Assembly: GCA_964473525.1 (NCBI GenBank)
Contig: CAYYPK010000028.1
Span: forward strand, 1-64,000
Reading direction: 5' to 3'
Length of the DNA: 64,000 bases
Source: GCA-2687025 sp964473525
Lineage (GTDB): Bacteria; Poribacteria; WGA-4E; GCA-2687025
Part shown: piece after piece, positions 36,237 to 44,997 of the stretch
Layout of the letters: every line of letters starts with the position of its first letter
Position numbering within the stretch: the first letter of the stretch is position 1
Notes under the pieces: generated by a model
Told to the model about the DNA's origin: nothing
The model's input: the letters and a program-made list of their open reading frames with translations, nothing else
Databases searched by the model: none
Program-made: the position numbers and the translations under genes

Positions 36237-37163
36237 CTAGGCCGTGAGCGCCGCGCGCAAGCGACTCTGACCGTCAGCAACTTTCCACTCGCTCCGTTCG
36301 TCGGAGCCTGTCAGCCACGTGTCGATGGCGTCCAGCGCGCCGAAGAAGCGGCCCTTGAGGACGCAGCGGTCGGTGTCGGGATGGCCGTATCGGTCCATCA
36401 CCATGCGTGCGAACGCCTCGCCGCCATCGCAGATCAGCGGGAAGAAGTCGTAGTCCGGGTCGCCGAGGCAAACGCACCCGTAGTCGATGATCCCAGCGAC
36501 GGAAGGTGTGTTGTCCAGCAGGATGTGGCGACCCCACAGGTCGGCGTGTCGGAGCACCGGCGCGTATTGGAAGTTGGCGGCGTCGTTCAGGAAACGGGCG
36601 AACAGCCGCTCGCACTCCTCTCGCGCTTCGGCTGACATCAGGGGATGGAGCTTCCGTCGCGCGTCCTCGCGGTAGTGCTCGTACTCGTCAGCCAGTTCGT
36701 CCTCGTCGGCGCCGATTTCGCGAGCGTCCGCGACCGGGAAGGCGTGGACCCCGCGCAGGAACTCCGCGATCTGGCGGGCGACACGGTCACGTCCTGCGGC
36801 CGACATGCCCGCGACGGCGCTGGGCGTCAGTGGCTCTCCCCGGATGGCGCGATGTCCTAGATACGTGCGTCCGTCCGGCAGCGAGCCGACGTGTTCGAAG
36901 CTGGGCACGGCGACCTCCACCGTCGGAGCAAGCCGGGGCAGAAGGAGCCGCTCCTTGCGGTAGGCGCGCTCGGCTCCGTTCGTGCGCGGGAAGCGGAAGA
37001 TCCACTGCCCGTCCACCATGTAGGCGTACGAGAACCAGCTTTCGCCAAGGTCGACGGCTTGACGCGCGCCTAGCTCTGGCAGGTCGCGGTTGAGAATCTC
37101 TATGGCGAGCGACGGGGTGTCCACAGGCGTGGCTACGGGAGCTCCGTCAGATGTGGCGCTCAT
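36237..37163 (-). CDS. Aminoglycoside-phosphotransferase-like kinase (APH family)
   Basis: 308 residues from the ATG at 37163 in an ATGA overlap with the upstream GNAT gene. Features are WIFRFPRTN in the N-lobe, the catalytic loop HADLWGRHILLDN, and the metal-binding IIDYGCVCLGDPDYDF. The Asn of the usual HxDxxxxN loop is His here, a variant I recall in many bacterial APH-family proteins. APH relatives phosphorylate antibiotics, choline, homoserine or other small alcohols. The context gives no substrate. Coupling to a GNAT is interesting because both families modify small molecules or drugs, but resistance is not shown. Confidence 0.83.
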   Translation of the reverse strand: MSATSDGAPVATPVDTPSLAIEILNRDLPELGARQAVDLGESWFSYAYMVDGQWIFRFPRTNGAERAYRKERLLLPRLAPTVEVAVPSFEHVGSLPDGRTYLGHRAIRGEPLTPSAVAGMSAAGRDRVARQIAEFLRGVHAFPVADAREIGADEDELADEYEHYREDARRKLHPLMSAEAREECERLFARFLNDAANFQYAPVLRHADLWGRHILLDNTPSVAGIIDYGCVCLGDPDYDFFPLICDGGEAFARMVMDRYGHPDTDRCVLKGRFFGALDAIDTWLTGSDERSEWKVADGQSRLRAALTA

Positions 37164-37654
37164 AGTGCCCTTTCGACCAGCACTTCGTCGATGTAGACTC
37201 CATCGATCTTCGCGTGTCGCGCGGCGACACCGATCCGTCGGAAGCCTTGCCCGCCGTATGCCGCCAGGGCCGCGGAGTTGTCCGCGCGGATGAACGTCGA
37301 GAGCTTCTCGTACCCCGACTCGCGGGCGGCATTCAGTGTCGCTCGGAACAGCTCGCGACCTACGCCCTGGCGACGCGCGTCCAGCCGGACGAACGTCCCA
37401 ATGACGCCCACGTGGTCGAATGCGCGCGTGTAGTCCGCGAACGGCTCGACGCTCTGGAACCCGACGATCTCGCCCGCCCTCTCGGCTACGTGGAACACCC
37501 CTCGCGCCGGGAACGACGCGACGAATGCGCGCTCCTCCTCGAGCGTGAAGGGCGTGTCCAGGACCGTGTAGCAGCGTGCCTCGATGATCGGGTTCAGGAC
37601 TGCGAGGAGGCCAGGGGCATCGTCGACGGTGGCGGCTCGTATGGATGGCTGCAT
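37160..37654 (-). CDS. GNAT-family N-acetyltransferase
   Basis: 164 residues from the ATG at 37654 (MQPSIRAATVDDAPGLL); an in-frame upstream ATG at 37702 adds an Arg-rich stretch and is less likely. The core has EIVGFQSVEPF, VRLDARRQGVGRELFRATL (acetyl-CoA loop) and RADNSAALAAYGGQGFR, as in phosphinothricin/RimI-like GNATs. Its stop overlaps the start of the APH-like kinase gene. Acceptor unknown. Confidence 0.85.
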   Translation of the reverse strand: MQPSIRAATVDDAPGLLAVLNPIIEARCYTVLDTPFTLEEERAFVASFPARGVFHVAERAGEIVGFQSVEPFADYTRAFDHVGVIGTFVRLDARRQGVGRELFRATLNAARESGYEKLSTFIRADNSAALAAYGGQGFRRIGVAARHAKIDGVYIDEVLVERAL

Positions 37655-37768
37655 GGAGAGATTGTCGCCACGACGCCCGCGGACGGCAAGGCGCCGAGAC
37701 ATTGGCTATCACTTGGCCAGGCTCAGGATGCCCGCGTGTAGCAGACAGCCGTCAGGGAGGATCGAAAC

Positions 37769-37936
37769 ATGGCGCGCGCAAGCGGTAAGGGCGGGCTCAT
37801 CGCGGTGCTGGTGCTGTTCCACGTTGTGATGGTGGCTTCCATCGAGCACCCGGAGAAGCCACTGCTGTTCGTGGCGTTCTGCCTGATGGCGACGCTCCTC
37901 GCCGTGCTGATGGTCGCTCGACGCGCTCGCGAGTGA
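37769..37936 (+). CDS. Small two-helix membrane protein (55 aa)
   Basis: ATG at 37769 has GGGAGG eight bases upstream, and the frame closes with TGA at 37934-37936. Two hydrophobic segments, LIAVLVLFHVVMVAS (residues 10-24) and LLFVAFCLMATLLAVLMVA, are separated by a polar EHPEKP turn and flanked by positive residues MARASGKGG and RRARE. This is good evidence for a tiny inner-membrane hairpin protein. No family is recognised. It is divergent from the GNAT-kinase pair and convergent with the remnant toxin gene. Confidence 0.65.
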   Translation: MARASGKGGLIAVLVLFHVVMVASIEHPEKPLLFVAFCLMATLLAVLMVARRARE

Positions 37937-37959
37937 CGTCGGACAGCGGAGCGGTCACC

Positions 37960-38115
37960 TCACGGCTGCGGCGCGCGCGTCACGGGCAAGGGTCGGACTC
38001 GGAGAGCGTGATCCTCGACAACGACGATAGCGCCGACGTGACGAGTCGACAGTCCTATCTCTCGCAGCGCGCCCGCCAGACTCCGGGGCAGGTTGTTGTC
38101 GAGTAGCAGTCTCAC
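37960..38115 (-). pseudogene. Remnant DUF5615-like toxin with internal deletion
   Basis: GTG at 38115 overlaps the antitoxin stop (GTGA). The 51-residue product opens MRLLLDNNLPRSLAGALREIG, the N-terminus of PIN-like DUF5615 toxins, and ends GAIVVVEDHALRVRPLP, resembling the C-terminal end of that family. A full-length member is about 110 residues, so the middle roughly 55-60 residues, which carry further acidic catalytic residues, appear to be lost in frame. Activity is unlikely. The gene order antitoxin then toxin is normal for the family. Confidence 0.5.
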
Positions 38116-38357
38116 GGCGTGACCGCGGCAGACACGACCCTTTCCTCCATCGCCCACGCGGCGTAACCGAGCGCCTGCTGGATGTCGGCCTCCTCCATCT
38201 CACGCCACTCCCGCAGCATGTCACTTGTCGTCATCCCGCTGGCGAGATGAGCCAATACGGAGGCGACCGGCATGCGCATCCCACGGACACAAGGCTTCCC
38301 GAAACATCGCTCCGGGTCGAGCGTGATGCGGTCAGATAGAAAGTGCGTCATTGCCAT
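38112..38357 (-). CDS. DUF433 antitoxin-like protein
   Basis: 81 residues containing the DUF433 core ITLDPERCFGKPCVRGMRMP, ASGMTTSDML and EADIQQALGYAAWA. These are small helix-turn-helix-like proteins that usually act as the antitoxin and autorepressor of a DUF5615 partner. The partner directly downstream is truncated, so this gene may persist as a solitary regulator or be decaying. The start at 38357 has an alternative Met two codons later. Confidence 0.82.
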   Translation of the reverse strand: MAMTHFLSDRITLDPERCFGKPCVRGMRMPVASVLAHLASGMTTSDMLREWREMEEADIQQALGYAAWAMEERVVSAAVTP

Positions 38358-38446
38358 AGCTTGCAGCCTCGCCGCGCCACGGTGTGGGTTGAGACCATCG
38401 TAGCACGCGCGCAGGGCGGTGGCGAGCGCGGTCGGCGGGTCGAATC

Positions 38447-39481
38447 CTACGCACGAGTGTAGAGATGCGCGCCCGGAACGTGTTCGCTCTCGCCTCCGAC
38501 GTTGACCGCGTAGGACATCGGCCCCCAGATGGCCGCGCCCCCATGTACGCCTGCCTTGTTCACCGCGTAGAACGACACGCCGAATCGTGGGCGGCCCTCG
38601 TCGTCACGGAGGCGCGCAACCTTGGTGTGGTCGACGATGCGCTGACATGCTTCGAGGCAGGCCTCCTCGGGTGTGGCGCCGTCCCGCATGAACTCGACCA
38701 CGGCGAAGCAGCTACAGTTGAGCAGGTTCGCCTCGCCGCGTCCGGTGGATCCGGCCGCTCCGACTTCGTTGTCCACGTAGAGGCCTGCGCCGAATATGGG
38801 AGAGTCGCCTACCCGGCCCGGGATCTTGAACGACAGGCCGCTCGTGGTCGTCACGCCCGAGATGTCGCCACGCGTGTCCACGGCGAGGCAACTGATGGTG
38901 CCCCAGTCCCGCTCGGGCAGCGGGGCCGCCATGCCGATGTCCGTGTCCTCCGGCGCGTGTGGTGGCAGGCGGTCGTCGCCCGTGCTGAGGTTCTCCCGCC
39001 ACCGCAACCAGCTCTCCCTCGATGCGTCCGTCAGGAGGTCGGCCTCCTCGAACCCGTGCATTCTCGCGAACTGGAGCGCCCCTTCGCCGACCAGCAGAGC
39101 GTGGTCGCTCCGCTCCATCACGGTCTGCGCCACACTCGACGGAGTCTTGATGTTTCGGAGCGCCGCAACCGCTCCGCCGCGGTGGGTGGGGCCGTGCATC
39201 ACGCACGAATCCAGCTCTACGACGCCGTCCTCGTTGGGGAGGCCGCCGTAGCCCACGGAGCGGTCGTTTGGGTCATTCTCGACGATGTTGACACCTGCGA
39301 TAACGGCGTCCAGCGTGTCCGCCCCTTCCTCGAGGCGCCGCATGGCGGTTGCCGTGGCCTGTAGGCCGTTGCCGCTGGACACGGCCACCGGCGGCGCCGG
39401 CGCCGACGCTGTCCCGCCGCGCAGCGCAGGTGCGAGGAGCCCCGCCGCCAGGCTGGTCTTGAGGAAGGTCCGACGTTGCAT
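38447..39481 (-). CDS. Glycosylasparaginase-type N4-(beta-N-acetylglucosaminyl)-L-asparaginase, Tat-exported
   Basis: 344 residues with AGGAG six bases before the ATG. The N-terminus MQRRTFLKTSLAAGLL is a twin-arginine leader. Ntn-hydrolase features include SSGNGLQATATAM at the mature start, GVNIVENDPNDRSVGYGGLPNEDGVV, and the autocleavage site DWGTISCLAVD, where the Thr becomes the N-terminal nucleophile; GRVGDSPIFGAGLYVDNEVG completes the substrate pocket. It should release aspartate from glycosylated asparagine in the periplasm, matching an organism that scavenges glycoproteins. It is divergent from the Ldh-family gene. Confidence 0.9.
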   Translation of the reverse strand: MQRRTFLKTSLAAGLLAPALRGGTASAPAPPVAVSSGNGLQATATAMRRLEEGADTLDAVIAGVNIVENDPNDRSVGYGGLPNEDGVVELDSCVMHGPTHRGGAVAALRNIKTPSSVAQTVMERSDHALLVGEGALQFARMHGFEEADLLTDASRESWLRWRENLSTGDDRLPPHAPEDTDIGMAAPLPERDWGTISCLAVDTRGDISGVTTTSGLSFKIPGRVGDSPIFGAGLYVDNEVGAAGSTGRGEANLLNCSCFAVVEFMRDGATPEEACLEACQRIVDHTKVARLRDDEGRPRFGVSFYAVNKAGVHGGAAIWGPMSYAVNVGGESEHVPGAHLYTRA

Positions 39482-39637
39482 GGGTCGCTCCTATTCGGTT
39501 CGGCTTGCCCAGAGGTGTGCCGCTGGCGAGCATACCACGCGATGCGAACACTCCCCATCGCTCGCAGGCTTGCTCCGTTGGGCGGGAGGGCGGCACAATC
39601 GCGCTGACGGCGCGAGCGCAGGCGCAGAGGAGGCACG

Positions 39638-40675
39638 ATGGACGGAACGAGACGGATTGCACATGCAGACCTCGAGGCGTTCTACAGAGATGCCCTCATC
39701 GCAGCCGGCGCCTCGGAGCGCGTCGCCGAGGTCGAGGCGCAGATAGGCGCGGAGGTTGATCTGTGTGGCGTGCACTCGCACGGCGTGCGTATGCTTCCTG
39801 GCGCGGTGAAGAGCGTGCGCGACGGCGCCGTTGACACGTCCTCGGACATACACGTTGTGACGGAGTCTCCCGCCTACCTCCTCGCGGAGGCCAACAGGGG
39901 CATGGGCCGCTATACGTCCGCGATGGCGATGGACATGGCCGTCGAGAGGGCGCGCGAGTTCGGTGTCGGCATGGTAACCATCCGGGGCGTGGGTCATTGG
40001 GGTCGCGCCCACAGCTACTGCCTACGCGCCGCGCGGCAGGGCATGGTCAGCCTGGCGTTTACGAACACGATCGCGCTGTTCTCGCCGCACGGCGCGGGGT
40101 CACCCGTGCTGGGTAACAACCCCATGGGCATCGGCGTGCCGGCCGACGACCCCGAACAGTCGGTCGTGCTCGACATCGCGATGACGCAAGCGTCCGTGGG
40201 GAAAGTCGCGATGGCCGCCATGCGCGGCGACGCCGCCGAAGCCGACTGGGGTCTCGGCAAGGATGGCGCTCCGACGACGGACGCAAGCGAGATCATGGAG
40301 TCGCGGAACTTCCTGCCCATGGGCGGCCACAAGGGCGCCGGGCTCTCGCTCATCGTGGACCTGCTCACGGCGGGTCTCGCCAACAGCCTCCTCGGGTTCG
40401 AGCAGGGAGAGAAGGGAAGGCCCTCGGACTCAGCCGGGGGTTCGACGAAGACCTTCATCGCGATACGCCCTCTGGGCGACTGGGTGGGCGAACGCGTCGC
40501 GGCCTACAAGCGGCGGATGGAAACAGCGGGCGTGGACGCGAGATGGCCCGGAGAGGGCAGCTACCGGCGGCGTCTCGACTACATCGAGCGCGGCATCGAA
40601 CTCCTGCCTCAGATCGTCGAAGGCATGAAGGACGTGTCGACGGATCTCGACGTTCCCATACGCTGGTTGGACTGA
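39638..40675 (+). CDS. Malate/L-lactate/ureidoglycolate dehydrogenase (Ldh) family oxidoreductase
   Basis: 345 residues with GAGGAGG before the ATG. Conserved elements are VDLCGVHSHGVRMLPG (His near residue 48), VRGVGHWGR-like GVGHWGRAHSY, NTIALFSPHGA and GNNPMGIGVP, then GHKGAGLSLIVDLLTAGL. These identify the NAD(P)-dependent LDH2/MDH2 superfamily that oxidises 2-hydroxy acids. The exact substrate (lactate, malate, sulfolactate, ureidoglycolate) is not resolved. It lies 26 bp upstream of an FG-GAP gene and likely shares its transcript. Confidence 0.9.
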   Translation: MDGTRRIAHADLEAFYRDALIAAGASERVAEVEAQIGAEVDLCGVHSHGVRMLPGAVKSVRDGAVDTSSDIHVVTESPAYLLAEANRGMGRYTSAMAMDMAVERAREFGVGMVTIRGVGHWGRAHSYCLRAARQGMVSLAFTNTIALFSPHGAGSPVLGNNPMGIGVPADDPEQSVVLDIAMTQASVGKVAMAAMRGDAAEADWGLGKDGAPTTDASEIMESRNFLPMGGHKGAGLSLIVDLLTAGLANSLLGFEQGEKGRPSDSAGGSTKTFIAIRPLGDWVGERVAAYKRRMETAGVDARWPGEGSYRRRLDYIERGIELLPQIVEGMKDVSTDLDVPIRWLD

Positions 40676-40701
40676 CGCACCGCTACACGCGGGAGGATCC
40701 C

Positions 40702-41823
40702 ATGGCGCCGAGATTCCGGCATCACATCATCGACGTCGACCTGCCGCCCGGCGCCTACGCCCAGACCATGCTCGCGGATCTCGACGGCGACGGCCGGCTG
40801 GAGTTCGTAACCGGCCAGCGGGACGGGTTGCTGTTCGCCTACCGATACGACGGCCCGGACAGTTGGTCGAGGCACACCATCGGCGAGGACTCGCCGTCGG
40901 ATGTGGGGGCCGTGGCGCTTGATGTCGACGGCGATGGGCTGGTCGACATCGTGACTGGGGGCGCCTGGTACCGCAACTCGGGCGACCTGAACACGCCCTT
41001 CGAGCGCATCGTGTTCGACGCCGACCTCGGCGGCGTGCACGACGTCCTGGTGACGGACATCGACGGCGACGGCAAGATGGAAGTCGTCACGATGTCGGAC
41101 CAGAACAGCCTCCGGTGGTACCGCATACCGGACGACGCGCGGCAGCCCTGGATCAGGACGGAGATTGGGCCGGCGGTCCACGCCGGAGCGGCGGCGGGCG
41201 ACATCGACGGCGATGGGTCCATCGACATAGTTCGCACGGACGTGTGGTTCCGCAACGTCGCCGGAAACGGCACGCGGTGGGAGGAGATCGCCATCGGCCC
41301 CAGCACTCCGCCGCCTGCGGATTTCCAGCAGCCGTTCGCCTTCGACGCGACATGCGCGCACGTGTGCGACATGAACCGAGACGGGCGGAACGACATCGTA
41401 TTCACGGACGCGGAGATTCCAGGCGGACACGTGTGGTGGATGGAGAACGTCCACGGGGACGGGAGAACGTGGCGGCGCCACGACATCGCGGGCGGTGAGG
41501 CGCCCCGTCGCGGCCCTTATCACTCGTTGCACGTTGGCGATATGGACGGCGATGGCGACCTGGACGTCATGTCCTGCGAGATGGAAGCCATCGCTGGCGA
41601 CGCGGCGCCTCGGTGGTACCTCTGGGAGAACGTCGACGGCGTTGGCGGAGAATGGCGCGAGCACATCATCCTGGACGCCAACCTGGGCGGCCATCAGACC
41701 GTCGTCGGTGATGTCACGGGGAACGGCTTGCCCGACGCCGTCTCGAAGCCGTGGCGACCATCGACTCAGAACGCGGTGGACGGGCGAATGTTCGTCGTGT
41801 TCCTCGAGAATCTAGGCGATTGA
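40702..41823 (+). CDS. FG-GAP/VCBS repeat propeller protein
   Basis: 373 residues from the ATG at 40702 with GGGAGG upstream; the open frame starts earlier but that part overlaps the Ldh gene. Calcium-binding repeats are clear: DLDGDGRLEFVTG, DVDGDGLVDIVTG, DIDGDGKMEVVTM, DIDGDGSIDIVRT, DMNRDGRNDIVFT, DMDGDGDLDVMSC and DVTGNGLPDAVSK. There is no signal peptide. Its closest relative in the window is the FG-GAP protein at 14532-15593. Linkage to a hydroxy-acid dehydrogenase suggests no obvious joint function. Confidence 0.82.
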   Translation: MAPRFRHHIIDVDLPPGAYAQTMLADLDGDGRLEFVTGQRDGLLFAYRYDGPDSWSRHTIGEDSPSDVGAVALDVDGDGLVDIVTGGAWYRNSGDLNTPFERIVFDADLGGVHDVLVTDIDGDGKMEVVTMSDQNSLRWYRIPDDARQPWIRTEIGPAVHAGAAAGDIDGDGSIDIVRTDVWFRNVAGNGTRWEEIAIGPSTPPPADFQQPFAFDATCAHVCDMNRDGRNDIVFTDAEIPGGHVWWMENVHGDGRTWRRHDIAGGEAPRRGPYHSLHVGDMDGDGDLDVMSCEMEAIAGDAAPRWYLWENVDGVGGEWREHIILDANLGGHQTVVGDVTGNGLPDAVSKPWRPSTQNAVDGRMFVVFLENLGD

Positions 41824-41889
41824 GGCGACGCCGCCGTCCTCCGGCATGGGGTAGCATGTCCCCATGGACGGTATCCGGCTCGAAACGCC

Positions 41890-44004
41890 ATGTCGACAGG
41901 CCCGACGGACACTATGACTCGCAGCGGCCACACCATCCCCGCCGGTTGGGAACGGGTGCTCGTGCTGCACGCGTACCCGCCCGAATCCCGGCTACACACG
42001 TTCGAGCGTGGCCTTCGCGCGCTGGGCCATGATGTCGTCTCCGCGGGCCCGGCATCGGAGCGTGGCTCGGTCGAAGCCTGGCGGGACGTGGACCCGGACA
42101 CGGCATACGTCACGACGCAGCCGGATGCATCGCTGGACGACATCTTCGAAGCTACGGGCGGGGCGCCCGACTGGGTCTTCTACCTCCGACCCTCCACGGC
42201 ATTCCTCCCGACAGGGCTTCGCACGTGCCCGGTCCCGACCGTAGCGTGGTTCGAGGACGAGTTCCGCTACGTAGATGTCTTCCTGCGTCTCGGGTGCTAC
42301 TTCGACCTCATCGGCACCGCGTACGAGGATGCGCGACGCGTTTTCGCGGAGGGTGGCCTGGACCACTGCCGCTGTTTCAACTACGTGACGGCGTCCTGGC
42401 TGTTCCCAGAGCGTGGCGTGGACTTCCGCCGCCGACCTACCGATGTGTCGTTCGTCGGCAGCGCGGACCCGCGCGCCGCGCGATTGCGCGGTCTGGAGCT
42501 CGAACGGCTCAGCCGACTCGCGGTCGAGGGCATCCACGCCGAGGTCCGCGACGGCATCTACCTCCGCGACATGATGGACGTCTACTCACGCTCGAAGATC
42601 GTGTTCCAGCGGTCGGGGCAGGGGCCGCCGCACCTGACATACCGCGTTGGGGAGGCGATGGCGGCCGGGGCGATGGTCCTCGCGAAGCACCCGGTGCACG
42701 CCAACGGGCTGCCGCGGCCGCTGGTAGACGGCAAGCACCTCGTGTACTTCTCCGACTTCGACGAGGCGTCCGCGCTGATCCGGCACTACCTGGCCAACGA
42801 AGACGAGCGGCTAGACATCGCGCGGGCAGGGCATCGCTACGTGCGAGAGGAATCGCCCTGGCTGGACCAGGTCGCGAGCTTCCTCACGGAGCACGTGTAC
42901 TCGCTGCCCGCCGACTACGGCGGCGCGCGTGAGAAACGCCTCGGTGAGCTCGGTGTGGACTCCCGGCGCGAGCAGTTGGACCGGGCGTTCTATTTCGCCG
43001 TGTGCGGGGATAGGCCGGACCTGGCCAAGAACGCGATTGAGGCCATCCCATCGTGGCACGACGACGCCACCGCGCGGAGCTACCGAGCAGCGACCGCCTC
43101 CGAGGCGGCGCCCGAGCACGACTTCATTGAGGACATGCTCTTCGTCCTAGACAAGGACGCGTGTCACCTACTCACCGTGTCGAACTACGCCACGGCGATG
43201 TGGAAGATGCGAGGCGTCATGCCAGCCGCGCACATCCGCGGAGTCGTGGAGCAGGCGCTGCAGGCGTTCAGCCAAACCCCAGGGCGTGAGGTGGCGCCGG
43301 GAGCTCTCGACGGCATCATGACGCTACGGGACGCCCGCTATCGACTCGAGGTGACCAACGCCTACCTGCATCTCACCGGCGCCAGCTTGCGCGCCCGCCT
43401 GCACGCGGTGCTTCTCTCGCAGCTGCACAGGAACCACGCCGAGCTGTTGGAGGACGCGGGCGACTATCCGGGCGCCCTGGCCGCGCTTCAGGAAGCCGTG
43501 CGGCACGTGAGGGACGACGGGTACGCGTTCGCTCAGCTCGCGCGCGTCGCAGACAAGACGGGACGAGTGCGGGACGCGATACGCTTCCTTCGCCACGCGC
43601 TGCTCATCGAGCCGTTCTTCGGTGACGCCTACTGCGAGTTGGGCTCGCTTCTGCTTCACTCACGGCGGCCCGACGAGGCGGCGGAGTTGCTGGAACAGGC
43701 GCGCCTGTCCCACCAGCGCGCGGACGCGTCGCGTCTTGGCATCATCCTCGGCCTTGCCGTGTCGCGGATCAGGCTGAGGCAGACCGACCGCGCGCAGGTA
43801 ACCCTACAGCAGGGGATCGATGAGATCGACTTCGGCTACATCGACATGGGAGACTGGCGGATCCACCGTCACGACGGCGCCGTTCCCATGGAGCGCCTCA
43901 TACGCGCCCGCGAGGCGATGAGGGCGATGCTGGACCAGGTGACCGACGGAGACGAAACTGCGGGCGACGCATTCGGCGACGAAGACGAGGCGATGTGGGT
44001 ATGA
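41890..44004 (+). CDS. CgeB-like glycosyltransferase with TPR domain
   Basis: 704 residues; the ATG at 41890 has a weak ribosome site and the Met at residue 9 is an alternative. Residues about 20-340 form a GT-B-like CgeB/spore-maturation-type glycosyltransferase: VAWFEDEFRYVDVF, TDVSFVGSADPRA, SRSKIVFQRSG and YRVGEAMAAGAMVLA (donor-binding region), then LVYFSDFDEASALI. Residues about 490-650 carry TPR helices (AELLEDAGDYPGALAALQEA, RDAIRFLRHALLIEPFFGDA). Glycosylation of a protein or surface structure is likely. Its stop overlaps the start of a GNAT gene. Confidence 0.78.
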   Translation: MSTGPTDTMTRSGHTIPAGWERVLVLHAYPPESRLHTFERGLRALGHDVVSAGPASERGSVEAWRDVDPDTAYVTTQPDASLDDIFEATGGAPDWVFYLRPSTAFLPTGLRTCPVPTVAWFEDEFRYVDVFLRLGCYFDLIGTAYEDARRVFAEGGLDHCRCFNYVTASWLFPERGVDFRRRPTDVSFVGSADPRAARLRGLELERLSRLAVEGIHAEVRDGIYLRDMMDVYSRSKIVFQRSGQGPPHLTYRVGEAMAAGAMVLAKHPVHANGLPRPLVDGKHLVYFSDFDEASALIRHYLANEDERLDIARAGHRYVREESPWLDQVASFLTEHVYSLPADYGGAREKRLGELGVDSRREQLDRAFYFAVCGDRPDLAKNAIEAIPSWHDDATARSYRAATASEAAPEHDFIEDMLFVLDKDACHLLTVSNYATAMWKMRGVMPAAHIRGVVEQALQAFSQTPGREVAPGALDGIMTLRDARYRLEVTNAYLHLTGASLRARLHAVLLSQLHRNHAELLEDAGDYPGALAALQEAVRHVRDDGYAFAQLARVADKTGRVRDAIRFLRHALLIEPFFGDAYCELGSLLLHSRRPDEAAELLEQARLSHQRADASRLGIILGLAVSRIRLRQTDRAQVTLQQGIDEIDFGYIDMGDWRIHRHDGAVPMERLIRAREAMRAMLDQVTDGDETAGDAFGDEDEAMWV

Positions 44005-44978
44005 CCCCTCCGTGGACGATCAGGTACTCGGGCGACGACGACACGGCGGACAAAGCAGCCGTGCACGCCATCGCCGTGGCGGCATGGGAGCCCATCATGC
44101 GCCGGTACCGCCTGATCGTGGGCCCAGACCTCTGGAACGCCGTGTGGCGCGGCTGGCAGGACACGTGGCTGACGCGCGTCAACGGCTACGTGACGGAGAT
44201 CGACGGCGCCATCGTGGGCTTTGCGACATACCACAAGACGGCGCCGGACGTCGCGGAGATCGGGGCTAACGCCGTGCACCCAGATTGGCAGGGCCGTGGG
44301 GTTGGCGAAGGACAGATGCGGGCGCTGGTGCAATTCTTCCGCGAATGCGGGTACCGCGCCGCGTGGGTGCACACCGGTCTCGACCCCGCGCACGGGCCGG
44401 CGAGGGCCCAATACCGCAAGGTGGGTCTTACAACCAACCTTCTCTGCGCCGGGTATTACGGTGACCTGCGAGAGGCTCCAGACATCCCGCCGCCCGCAGG
44501 CGTGCGGTTCCGATGGGCGACACCCGATGACGCAGGCGTCGTCCGCGATGTCGGCCGCCGCGCGTGGGCTCCCCTCCATGGCGACATGCGGGACGCGCTT
44601 GGCGACGACATCTTCGGGTTGACGCACCCGACGGCCCTCGACGAGAAGGTCGACGGGTTCGGGCGCGCCACGGACCACCCGCGCACCGTGCTGCTGGCGG
44701 AGAGCGCTGGAGCGCCCGTCGCGTTCGCGTGCCTCGAAGGCAACGAAAGCCGCAGGCTGGGCAAGGTCCGAAGCGTCGCCGTGGCGCCGGGATGCCAGGG
44801 CGCCGGGATCGGGACAGCTCTGTGCATCGAGGTGTTCCGGCGATTCAAGGATCGCGACCTACGGTATGTCGCGGCGTGGGCGGGGCCGGGGGAGGCGACG
44901 CCGGCCACCCGCCGAATGTTCTGGAAGGTTGGGATGTACCATGAGGTGCTGGCGACGAACTACTACATGACGCTCTAG
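44001..44978 (+). CDS. GNAT-family acetyltransferase with two domains
   Basis: 325 residues from the ATG at 44001, overlapping the glycosyltransferase stop (ATGA); a GTG six bases earlier in frame was rejected. The first domain has ANAVHPDWQGRGVGEGQMRALV, the second has VRSVAVAPGCQGAGIGTALC, both acetyl-CoA-binding loops, so this is a true tandem GNAT. Coupling to a glycosyltransferase suggests acetylation of the same sugar or protein, which is inference. The next gene starts 19 bp downstream. Confidence 0.85.
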   Translation: MTPPWTIRYSGDDDTADKAAVHAIAVAAWEPIMRRYRLIVGPDLWNAVWRGWQDTWLTRVNGYVTEIDGAIVGFATYHKTAPDVAEIGANAVHPDWQGRGVGEGQMRALVQFFRECGYRAAWVHTGLDPAHGPARAQYRKVGLTTNLLCAGYYGDLREAPDIPPPAGVRFRWATPDDAGVVRDVGRRAWAPLHGDMRDALGDDIFGLTHPTALDEKVDGFGRATDHPRTVLLAESAGAPVAFACLEGNESRRLGKVRSVAVAPGCQGAGIGTALCIEVFRRFKDRDLRYVAAWAGPGEATPATRRMFWKVGMYHEVLATNYYMTL

Positions 44979-44997
44979 GCGCCCGGAAGGAACCCAA

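Noticed and set aside
36237..37163. His in place of Asn in the APH catalytic loop as a sign of a dead kinase
   Set aside because: The HxDxxxxH form recurs in many bacterial APH-family proteins as I recall, and the second metal-binding Asp is present.
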